Below are positions 42,498 to 49,878 of a stretch of 64,000 nt of DNA, one piece after another. Below the pieces are notes generated by a model. That model was not told the origin of the DNA. It made no database searches and was given only the letters and a program-made list of their open reading frames with translations. The position numbers and the translations under genes are program-made. The DNA lies in NCBI GenBank assembly GCA_026705765.1, contig JAPPAB010000134.1, positions 16,613 to 80,612 of the forward strand, in the 5' to 3' direction. Position 1 is the stretch's first letter; each line of letters opens with the position of its first letter. The DNA is from Gemmatimonadota bacterium. Its GTDB lineage: Bacteria; Latescibacterota; UBA2968.

Positions 42498-43297
42498 GCG
42501 CGTCCCGCCTCCTCCCCATCCACGTATTGAACATAAAGCTCCCGCAACGCCTCGGTCTCGATCTCCGCCAGACCCGACGCCGTAATCGTCTTCACCGACG
42601 GAAAAATATCAGCCGACCGCTCGTATCGTCCCGTCGCCGAATCGTATTCCGACGCCGTATCCAGAAGCTGAAGCGCGTGCCCGATAGCCGCATCCCGATC
42701 CATATCCACAAAGCGCCGACCGCCCCAGCGATTCAAATAATACATCGCACCGCGAATCGCCGGCGACCCCGACCCCGTCGTCGTAAAATCCGCACTCTCA
42801 AACTGCGCCCCCAGCGCATCGTAAAAATAAATTTTACCCCGCGCATCCACCCGGTCATACGTCGCAAAAATCGGAATCACAGCGCCAATACCCTGCATCG
42901 CCATCGGCAAATTATCCTTGATCAGCAGCGACAACCGGCGCAACTTCGCCTGCAAACTCATCTCCTGAAGCAAACGGCGGCGATAATACTGAAACGCATG
43001 CTCCAGAATCCGCGCAATCTCAAACGCAATCGAAGGCGACCCCGAAATTGCCATCACCGAAAACGCATCCAGATCAATCACCTTATCCGCGCGGTCGTAA
43101 AGCACCATATTGCCCGCAGTAGCGCGGCGATCCCCTGCAACGAGCACCCCATCGGCATATTGAAAAGCCAGAATCGTCGTCGCATCCGTCGGCTCAAACG
43201 GCAGTGCGCGCTCGGCCTGCACATCGCCCAGATTCTCACCCGGAAACCGATAGCCCGATTGCCGCAGCAAATCGACAAAATCTCCACCCGATTGCAT
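42494..43297 (-). CDS. prcB: Proteasome subunit beta
   Basis: 267 residues. A propeptide of about 39 residues precedes the catalytic Thr in DATTILAFQYADGVLVAGDRRATAGN, so autocleavage is expected between Ala39 and Thr40. The DGVLVAGDRRAT motif, YDRADKVIDLD and KLRRLSLLIKDNLP are beta-subunit hallmarks; Lys72, or the Lys in DRADKV, would correspond to the catalytic lysine. It forms the proteolytic chamber with PrcA. Start 3 bp after the ubact stop. Confidence 0.93.
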   Translation of the reverse strand: MQSGGDFVDLLRQSGYRFPGENLGDVQAERALPFEPTDATTILAFQYADGVLVAGDRRATAGNMVLYDRADKVIDLDAFSVMAISGSPSIAFEIARILEHAFQYYRRRLLQEMSLQAKLRRLSLLIKDNLPMAMQGIGAVIPIFATYDRVDARGKIYFYDALGAQFESADFTTTGSGSPAIRGAMYYLNRWGGRRFVDMDRDAAIGHALQLLDTASEYDSATGRYERSADIFPSVKTITASGLAEIETEALRELYVQYVDGEEAGRA

Positions 43298-43300
43298 GGG

Positions 43301-43492
43301 CTACTCGCCTGTACGCTGGCGATAGCGCCGCGCCTGATTGGGATCAACGCGCCGCATGCGCCGCAGCAAATCCCGTGTATCTGGCCGCTCCACCTTCGGG
43401 CGTGCGGGGCCACCATCGCCATCATCACCCGGACCAGGTCCTCCCGGATCGACCGGCTTCGTCCGTCGTTCAAACTGCAAGACCTTATCCAT
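43301..43492 (-). CDS. ubact: Prokaryotic ubiquitin-like protein UBact
   Basis: 63 residues, preceded by AAAGGAGG. A low-complexity Gly/Pro/Asp middle (PVDPGGPGPGDDGDGG) is followed by the C-terminal helix-forming motif PDTRDLLRRMRRVDP and the end RRYRQRTGE. This matches UBact, the Pup-like tag of gram-negative phyla. It ends directly in Glu, so deamidation of a C-terminal Gln (needed for Pup ending GGQ) is not required before ligation. Position between dop and prcB is exactly as for Pup in actinobacteria. No lysine is present near the end that would compete. Confidence 0.9.
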   Translation of the reverse strand: MDKVLQFERRTKPVDPGGPGPGDDGDGGPARPKVERPDTRDLLRRMRRVDPNQARRYRQRTGE

Positions 43493-45028
43493 CTACGGCC
43501 TCCTTTCCACCTTGTCTAACGCCTCTAAAAAACTCTCCAACGTCTCCGAACGATCAAGTACCTCATTATAACGCACTACCCGCTCTTCATCCACCAATAA
43601 TTTCATATCCACTGCATGCTGGCGGCCATTGCGCTTAAACACAATGCGATCCCAGTTAATCGACGACACATAATCGCCGAACTTCTCCAAACTGCGCCCT
43701 CGAAAATACGCCCGCGTACCCGAAGGCGGCTCCGACATTGCCGCTGCCACCTCATCATCGCCCACCAGACGCACCATCTGCCCTTGCGACTCCAGCAAAT
43801 AATACAACCCCGCGTCCCGATCCACATTGCTATATTCCAGATCCTGGCTCTGCATCCAGAACAAATCATCGGGATTATCCCACGCCAGATCCTCCGCCTC
43901 GCAAAAACTATCGATCAGCCACTTCTTCGTCACCCAATCGCACACCCCCACCAGATCCATTGGATCGCGGCGCAACTTCTCTATCACATCTTCCCACGCC
44001 GACAACACCCAATCCGTCTCGCGATCCCGCCCGGCAAACTCGCGCCGTGCCAGAGCCAAAAACGCATCCTGAATCTCAACCGCGGGAATTAGGCGATGGC
44101 CGGGACCCTCGACCTCTACCAGCCACGCATACGACTGATCCCGGGCGATATTCTTCATCGCCGCAATCGGATCCTTCAACTGATAATCCGGCAAACAACC
44201 CGCCTCAATCAAATCGATCACCAGCGCCGTTGACCCCACCTTGAGCGCCGTAATATACTCCGACATATTGGCATCGCCCACAATCACATGCAACCGGCGA
44301 TATTGCGCCGCATCTGCGTGGGGTTCATCGCGCGTATTCACAACCGGACGCTTGTGCATCGTATCCACACTCGCGATCACCTCAAAAAACTCCGCGCGCT
44401 GCGACAACTGATAAATCGGTGCGCGATCCTCGCGCTCAACACCCACCTTGCCCGCCCCACAAAAAATCTGCCGCGTGGGAAAAAACAGCAACAACCCCTG
44501 TAATATACGCTCGAAGGGCACCGAGCGATCCATCAAATAATTCTCGTGACACCCATAGCTATGCCCTTCGAAATCCGTATTATTCTTGTACATTCGCACA
44601 ACGCCCTGATCGAGCATCTCCGTGCGCCGCTGCGCGCAAATATCCACAATGCGCTCCCCCGCCTTATCCTGTGCCACAAGCTCGAACAAACTCGTACACT
44701 CACCCGTTGAATACTCCGGATGCGTATGATCGTTGTAAAACCGGGACCCATTGTAAATAATCAAATCGCTCTTCAATTCTTTAAACGGAATTTTGCGCTT
44801 GCGGTCCTGCTGCAAATGCACCTTCTCATCGGCATCATTCAACAGATTTTTAACCTCGAACCCCCGCTCATCCCGCCGGGGATTCTCCAGCCGATAATCC
44901 CACAACGGAACAAAAGCCCCCTGCTGATAGCATCGAATCAACTGCATCGACTCTTCTACCACATCGACCTTATCCACCTCGTCAATCGTGATCCCATATT
45001 CCGTTTCTATACCGAATAAGCGCGTCAT
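43493..45028 (-). CDS. dop: Depupylase/deamidase Dop-like enzyme
   Basis: 511 residues from the ATG at 45028 (MTRLFGIETEYGITIDE); the longer frame is rejected because it overlaps arc. It shares the GIETEYG and NDHTHPEYSTGEC (catalytic Asp) motifs with PafA. It has the additional segment of about 70 residues containing PLWDYRLENPRRDERGFEV, which corresponds to the Dop loop region. Further: SYGCHENYLMDRSVPF, TRQIFCGAGKVG and DEPHADAAQYRRLHVIVGDANMSEYITALKVG. With a tag already ending in Glu, its job is most likely removal of the tag from targets. It begins 1 bp after the arc stop and abuts ubact. Confidence 0.9.
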   Translation of the reverse strand: MTRLFGIETEYGITIDEVDKVDVVEESMQLIRCYQQGAFVPLWDYRLENPRRDERGFEVKNLLNDADEKVHLQQDRKRKIPFKELKSDLIIYNGSRFYNDHTHPEYSTGECTSLFELVAQDKAGERIVDICAQRRTEMLDQGVVRMYKNNTDFEGHSYGCHENYLMDRSVPFERILQGLLLFFPTRQIFCGAGKVGVEREDRAPIYQLSQRAEFFEVIASVDTMHKRPVVNTRDEPHADAAQYRRLHVIVGDANMSEYITALKVGSTALVIDLIEAGCLPDYQLKDPIAAMKNIARDQSYAWLVEVEGPGHRLIPAVEIQDAFLALARREFAGRDRETDWVLSAWEDVIEKLRRDPMDLVGVCDWVTKKWLIDSFCEAEDLAWDNPDDLFWMQSQDLEYSNVDRDAGLYYLLESQGQMVRLVGDDEVAAAMSEPPSGTRAYFRGRSLEKFGDYVSSINWDRIVFKRNGRQHAVDMKLLVDEERVVRYNEVLDRSETLESFLEALDKVERRP

Positions 45029-45029
45029 A

Positions 45030-46676
45030 TCACACCACGCCATGCCTTGAGGCGCGCCGCTCTCGCCGGGGGCGAATCGGCACTGCGCGCACCACATTTT
45101 CGGGATCGTAATCCAGCAACTTCAACCAATCCTCTGTATTATCCGTCGGCGGGAAAATCTCATTCTCGCTGTACTCCGTCTCAATCCCCACGAGCAAATC
45201 GTCAAAACCAATCCCATCTTCCGTGCCCGACGCAATACACCGCTTAATCACAATCTCCTTCGCGCGCTGCACAATAGACTCGAGAATAGCCCCACTACAC
45301 AAATCCCCACGGGTCAGCACCTCCTTGCGACCACTCCTGAGCAACACCTCCAGAAAGCGCGTATCATCGCGTTTGGCATATATCTCTGCGATCGCGCGCG
45401 CCGCGAGATCGTCAACCGCGGCCTGCACATCGCCGTCCTGCGCGATTAACGCATCCTCTGACAGCGGCAAATCAGCCGTCAAATAAATACCCAAAATCTC
45501 GCGCGCGGCATCCTCATCTGGACGAAGCACCTTAATTTTGCGATCAATCCGCCCCGGGCGCAAAATTGCCGGATCAATCAAATCGGGACGATTGGACGTC
45601 AAAATAATCACCACATCTTGCAGCGAATCGATCCCATCCATCTCGGAACAAAACATCGGCACAACCGTATTTGAAATATTGTGCGACCGAATCGCCCGCC
45701 GCGTCCCCAACACCGACTCTGCCTCATCGATAAACACCACCGGCAAAAACCCCTCGCGCCGCTTCTCGCGCGCCTGAGAAAAAATCTCGCGCACCTTGCG
45801 CTCCGACTCACCCAACCACATATTCAAAATCTCAGGACCCTTAATATGCATAAAACACGCCTTGAGATTCAGGCCGTCTGCCTGCACCTGCTTCTCCAGA
45901 TTATACGCCGTCGCCTTCCCAATCAGCGTCTTGCCGCACCCTGGCGGACCGTACAGCAAAAACCCCTTGGGCGTACTGTACTGAAACCGCTTAAACAACT
46001 CCGGATGCAACACCGGCATCTCAATCGTATCTTTAATCGCCTGAATCGCATCCTTTTGTCCACCGATCTTCTCCCACGGCAAATCGGGCACTTCCTCCAG
46101 ATAAAAATCCTTCACCTCGGAATGCGGCATCTTCTCCAGCGCCACGCGAAAATGCGGATCGATCCGCACCTCTTCGCCCGCCTTCAACGCCTCGGCCTCC
46201 AGATCGGATCCCCGCAGCAAAACATGCGTCTGCGAACCGTGTTCTTGCCCCACCTGCAAGCGCCCATCATCCAGCACATCGACAATTTTACCCACCGTAC
46301 CCGACGGAGACTCGCCCATATCGCCCACCACGGCAAACGCCTCATTCACCAGCACCCGCGTCCCCACCTTCAAACGCCGCTCATCCAACCGCGAATCCAC
46401 ATTGGCGTAATACTCTGCCCCACCCACCGTAATATACGCGATGCCATTCTCCGGTGCCGACAGCAGCGTCCCCACCCGATTGGCCGGCGCCGTCACCTTC
46501 TCCAGCGCCCCTTCCAGCTCCACAATCGTGCGCCTCGCCTCCTCAAACGTAATCTCATCCTCCTGAAGCTGCCGGCGCAACTGGAACAACAGGGGTCGCC
46601 GTCGATCCGTCTCATCCATCGTCATCAAAATCTGATCGATAATCGACAGCGACTGAAACGTATGCTGCATATCCAC
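45030..46676 (-). CDS. arc: Proteasome-associated ATPase ARC/Mpa
   Basis: 548 residues beginning at a GTG (46676) or at ATG 46670, both behind AGGAC. The N-terminal coiled coil (about 20-75, RRRPLLFQLRRQLQEDEITFEEA) is expected to bind the tag. OB-fold domains at about 80-180 are followed by the AAA+ module: Walker A GPPGCGKT, Walker B VVFIDEAES, and ILRPGRIDRKIKVLRPD for the Arg finger/sensor regions. The C-terminus ends RASRHGVV and lacks the GQYL (HbYX-like) tail that Mpa of mycobacteria uses to open the proteasome gate. It is first in the proteasome operon, with the dop ATG 1 bp after the stop. Confidence 0.93.
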   Translation of the reverse strand: MDMQHTFQSLSIIDQILMTMDETDRRRPLLFQLRRQLQEDEITFEEARRTIVELEGALEKVTAPANRVGTLLSAPENGIAYITVGGAEYYANVDSRLDERRLKVGTRVLVNEAFAVVGDMGESPSGTVGKIVDVLDDGRLQVGQEHGSQTHVLLRGSDLEAEALKAGEEVRIDPHFRVALEKMPHSEVKDFYLEEVPDLPWEKIGGQKDAIQAIKDTIEMPVLHPELFKRFQYSTPKGFLLYGPPGCGKTLIGKATAYNLEKQVQADGLNLKACFMHIKGPEILNMWLGESERKVREIFSQAREKRREGFLPVVFIDEAESVLGTRRAIRSHNISNTVVPMFCSEMDGIDSLQDVVIILTSNRPDLIDPAILRPGRIDRKIKVLRPDEDAAREILGIYLTADLPLSEDALIAQDGDVQAAVDDLAARAIAEIYAKRDDTRFLEVLLRSGRKEVLTRGDLCSGAILESIVQRAKEIVIKRCIASGTEDGIGFDDLLVGIETEYSENEIFPPTDNTEDWLKLLDYDPENVVRAVPIRPRRERRASRHGVV

Positions 46677-46739
46677 ATAGTCCTGAAGAAAATCTTCAGG
46701 TGACTTTCTCTGACGATCAGAATCATTGGTATTGATGGC

Positions 46740-47306
46740 TCACCTCCTGTCGGGATGTTCACCTATAGCTTCAACAAGGCTGCGATTATTATAGGCATCG
46801 GCATAATCTGGGTTCAGTTCTATTGCTCTGTTGTAGTCTGCGATAGAACGGTTATATATGCCTTTTTTTTCGTATGCATTGGCTCGAACAAAATAGACCA
46901 CAGCAAGTTCTGGATCAAGTTCTATGGCTCTGCTCAGATCCTCAATAGCACGGTCAATCTTGTCTTTGTTTAAATAGGCCATGCCGCGACTAAAATAAGT
47001 CAGGGCATCATCTGGCCTCAGCGAGATCACTTTGTCAAAGTCCAAAATGGCAAGGTCATACGCGCCCTTTCTGACATACGCAACAGCCCGACTCTTATAG
47101 GCAGCAATGTAACTGGGTATCAAATCTATCGCCTTGCTGTACTCTGCAATGGCACAATCATAAGCATCTGCGATGCTATAAGCAGAACCGCGATTAAAAT
47201 AGGTCAAGGCATGCATAGTAACCTTTCGGCGTTTTTCACGTGCCTCTATTCCAGGATAAATCTTGACTGAATCTACATCAAATTCCACGTCTTCTGTAGT
47301 ACTCAT
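46740..47306 (-). CDS. TPR-repeat protein upstream of the proteasome operon
   Basis: 188 residues from the ATG at 47306. After a charged N-terminus it has four 34-residue TPR units, each with the pattern Y..RG.AY....YD.AI.DF..AI.L.P, for example YFNRGSAYSIADAYDCAIAE and YFVRANAYEKKGIYNRSI, plus a partial fifth ending at NNRSLVEA. TPRs bind partner proteins. It lies 63 bp upstream of arc on the same strand, so it could be co-transcribed, but nothing in its sequence ties it to the proteasome. Its start overlaps the BrnT-like gene. Confidence 0.75.
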   Translation of the reverse strand: MSTTEDVEFDVDSVKIYPGIEAREKRRKVTMHALTYFNRGSAYSIADAYDCAIAEYSKAIDLIPSYIAAYKSRAVAYVRKGAYDLAILDFDKVISLRPDDALTYFSRGMAYLNKDKIDRAIEDLSRAIELDPELAVVYFVRANAYEKKGIYNRSIADYNRAIELNPDYADAYNNRSLVEAIGEHPDRR

Positions 47307-47562
47307 CGCGTAAGCCCCCTGTAGCATCAAATGCGGTGATCAAACGAAGCAGAGGTACATCTTCGTCAGAATAGACCACAACTAATACCCGACCTGCGGC
47401 AGTTGCCCCTATCCATCTGGACCGGTCTTCATACCCTGATAGATCTGAAACCTCGAATCCATTTGGATCATCAAATGCCGCAACAGCCTCATAAAACTGG
47501 ACTTCATGCTTCTCTTGAACTTCTCGATATTTGTTTTCGTCCCATACGAACCCGATATCCAT
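47278..47562 (-). CDS. BrnT-like toxin family protein
   Basis: 94 residues. The opening FVWDENKYREVQEKHEVQFYEAVAAFDDP is the BrnT signature (WD..K...N..KH.V.F.EA...F.D). GATAAGRVLVVVYSDED and LLRLITAFDATGGLRDEYYRRR supply the RNase-like fold end. BrnT toxins usually overlap a BrnA antitoxin; here the next gene is a TPR protein, so the antitoxin is absent. Probably an orphan. Confidence 0.8.
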   Translation of the reverse strand: MDIGFVWDENKYREVQEKHEVQFYEAVAAFDDPNGFEVSDLSGYEDRSRWIGATAAGRVLVVVYSDEDVPLLRLITAFDATGGLRDEYYRRRGI

Positions 47563-47608
47563 CTACTCACTCACCCATCCTGTAATCTTGCCCATCACTG
47601 GATAAAAC

Positions 47609-47643
47609 CTCTGGATCGCGGCTCAACCCCATGCCGCGATGAC
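47609..47643 (+). repeat. Dispersed palindromic repeat A, copy 6
   Basis: Arms atcgcggc (47615-47622) / gccgcgat (47633-47640), flanked by ctgg and gaca. Followed by a run of tcttatatttttgtatcttt-like sequence also seen near copy 5. Confidence 0.8.
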
Positions 47644-47741
47644 AGTTGCTTTTAACGTCTTATATTTTTGTATCTTTGTGTCTTTGTGTGAGGCCTCACG
47701 TCAAGAATACCATATCTCAAAACCCGTGTCAAGCCGTGAAC

Positions 47742-48677
47742 CTACTCCTTTTCGAGCTTCTCTAACTTGCGCTCCATATCGATCTTAACCTCTGCGACAA
47801 TATTGGCAATCGGATCTCTCTTCCCCGCCTTAATCACCGTGGGCCTATCGATATCAAAATGCACCTTGTGCTCTATCACCAGCCCGCGCGTCGCATCGAT
47901 CACCCACGCCCCCCCACCTGTACCCTTCCCACTGTAATACAGAGACGCCGCACTCACATCAATCCACCCCGCGTACTCCACCTCACTATCCTCTTCAATA
48001 TGCACCTCCACGCGCCCCTTCGCATTCTTGATATTCTTCACCTCGTACGTACTCTTAATTTTAATCTGCGAATCGCGCCCCAGCATATCCATACTCGCAA
48101 AAGGGCGCCAAAAATCGCGCTCGCCCGTCCAGGTATCGCCCTCATTAACCGGACCCTCTGGCAAAACGGGCGCAAACGCGGGCATCGCCCCCTGGTACAA
48201 ATCCGTAATCAAATCCTGCCGCTCCACGCGAAACGCCGGAAAATCTGGCTCGAACTTCTGCACCCTCCCCTCGGGCGTCACCTGCCAGGTAAAAACCTTA
48301 TCATTAAACATATCAAACGTAAATGGAAACTGCTCATACGTCTGCTTCTCGCCCAGAAAAATCGCAGCACTCAAACCCTTTTTAATCACAGCCTGGACGC
48401 CCATCACCCCTTCGGGAATCGTCCTACCCGGCAACGCCCGGGGCACAACAACCTCTTCATGGCTGCGCCACTCATTATCTATAATCACGCGAATATGCCC
48501 GCTCTGCATCACAATCTGCTCGCCCATATTGCTGTAATACTCCACCCGGAACTTGTGCTTATATCGCGCCTTGCGCCCCTCTGGGAACTTCAACGTCACT
48601 GCCGTGGGTTGCGCCCAACAATCGGCGGCAACACCGACGAGCAACCCCAAAATAATCGTTAATTTTGATATACGCAT
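47742..48677 (-). CDS. Secreted protein of unknown function (DUF6263-like)
   Basis: 311 residues from the ATG at 48677, which has GGAGG five bases upstream; the longer frame is rejected. Signal peptide about 1-22 (ISKLTIILGLLVGVAADCWAQ). The mature part is beta-rich (VTLKFPEGRKARYKHKFRVEYYSNMGEQ, GDTWTGERDFWRPFASMDML, YEVKNIKNAKGRVEVHIEEDSEV), with a final charged helix MERKLEKLEKE. It resembles predicted periplasmic proteins that consist of repeated TYEV-like strands. Function unknown. It follows the Gfo/Idh gene on the same strand, 11 bp apart. Confidence 0.65.
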   Translation of the reverse strand: MRISKLTIILGLLVGVAADCWAQPTAVTLKFPEGRKARYKHKFRVEYYSNMGEQIVMQSGHIRVIIDNEWRSHEEVVVPRALPGRTIPEGVMGVQAVIKKGLSAAIFLGEKQTYEQFPFTFDMFNDKVFTWQVTPEGRVQKFEPDFPAFRVERQDLITDLYQGAMPAFAPVLPEGPVNEGDTWTGERDFWRPFASMDMLGRDSQIKIKSTYEVKNIKNAKGRVEVHIEEDSEVEYAGWIDVSAASLYYSGKGTGGGAWVIDATRGLVIEHKVHFDIDRPTVIKAGKRDPIANIVAEVKIDMERKLEKLEKE

Positions 48678-48688
48678 AACAGCCTCCT

Positions 48689-49699
48689 TTACCGCCTTCG
48701 CGTGCGCTTCACCCGCACGGGTCGTCCGCCTTTCTCTGCCGACTCCCATGCGGCCTCTGTCAACTGAATCACGCGCAAACCGCACACCGGCGGCACCTGA
48801 ACTTCATCGCGCCCCAAAATCGCATCCACAAAATTTTGATCGGGACTCACAAACCGCGAAGGCAAACTATCTGCATCTACCTCCAGGGGTGCTCTGCCAC
48901 CGTATTTACACGTCAGCTTCCCATTGCGAGAATAAATCGCCCCCTTCGTGCCCCAAATCGTAATATCCTCCCACATCCCCGGACCCGGACCCGTCCCCAC
49001 AACAGAAAAATTCGCCAGCGCGCCATTCTCAAACACAATTGACAGCGCCGAATTGATATCCACCTCCGTATCCAGATAATCCATAAACGCCGACACGCGC
49101 GCGGGCGCCTGATCCACCATCCACAGCACAATATCCAGCAAATGACTCCCAGAATCATTCAACTGACCCCCACCCGACAGCGCGTGAACCTGTCGCCACT
49201 TCCCCTGTTGATTCTCATACCAGTGTTGATCTTGCATCGCCTGAATAAACTGAACCTCTCCGATCTCCCCGGCCTGAATCTGATTCCGAATAAACCGAAA
49301 CGTCGGCGCCAGATGCCGCTGATAAGACACCATCAAAATGCGATCCACCTCCTCTGCCTTATCCATCACCTGAAACGCGTGATCAACCGTACACACCATC
49401 GGCTTCTCCGTCAACACGTGCAGACCCTTATCCAGACTATCCATAATCTGTTCAAAATGCAACGTATGCGGCGTAGAAATCTCCGTCGCATCCATCGCCA
49501 CCTCATCCAGCATCTCCCTGTGATCTGCAAACCTCGGCAACGCCTCTGTCTCTGGCACGCGCTCGTACAACCGCGCAAAACTCTCATCACTCGGATCTGC
49601 AAGCGCCACAATCTCCACATCCTGCATATCCATCAAACGCCTGATATGACCGCTCATATTGCCACCGCACCCGATCAAACCCATTCGCACCTTCTCCAT
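48689..49699 (-). CDS. Gfo/Idh/MocA family oxidoreductase
   Basis: 336 residues. The N-terminal NAD(P)-binding Rossmann fold opens VRMGLIGCGGNMSGHI. The characteristic EKPM motif (HVLTEKPMVCTVDHA) provides the catalytic Lys. The C-terminal alpha/beta domain has GGGQLNDSGSHLLDIVLWMV with the DxGxHxxD-type motif. Members oxidise or reduce sugars, inositols and related compounds. The substrate is unknown. Possibly co-transcribed with the secreted protein downstream. Confidence 0.9.
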   Translation of the reverse strand: MEKVRMGLIGCGGNMSGHIRRLMDMQDVEIVALADPSDESFARLYERVPETEALPRFADHREMLDEVAMDATEISTPHTLHFEQIMDSLDKGLHVLTEKPMVCTVDHAFQVMDKAEEVDRILMVSYQRHLAPTFRFIRNQIQAGEIGEVQFIQAMQDQHWYENQQGKWRQVHALSGGGQLNDSGSHLLDIVLWMVDQAPARVSAFMDYLDTEVDINSALSIVFENGALANFSVVGTGPGPGMWEDITIWGTKGAIYSRNGKLTCKYGGRAPLEVDADSLPSRFVSPDQNFVDAILGRDEVQVPPVCGLRVIQLTEAAWESAEKGGRPVRVKRTRRR

Positions 49700-49722
49700 T
49701 TACGTCTCCTTTTGAAAACCTT

Positions 49723-49756
49723 CTGGATCGCGGCTCAACTGCATGCCGCGATGACT
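49723..49756 (+). repeat. Dispersed palindromic repeat A, copy 7
   Basis: Arms atcgcggc (49728-49735) / gccgcgat (49746-49753), flanked by cttctgg and gactcc. Confidence 0.8.
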
Positions 49757-49821
49757 CCTCCCACTTCACACTTCTATCCGTGCTCGAATATAGTTTCACA
49801 TATATAATACCGCAATAATAA

Positions 49822-49859
49822 AAAAAAGGCCACTGGACAAAACGTCCAATGGCCTTTTT
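49822..49859. terminator. Bidirectional intrinsic terminator
   Basis: Stem ggccactggac (49828-49838) / gtccaatggcc (49844-49854) with one mismatch, flanked by an A run on the left and a T run on the right. It terminates the minus-strand secreted-protein gene. The stem is related to the terminator at 40093. Confidence 0.75.
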
Positions 49860-49878
49860 GAATAGCTGGTAAAACAGC

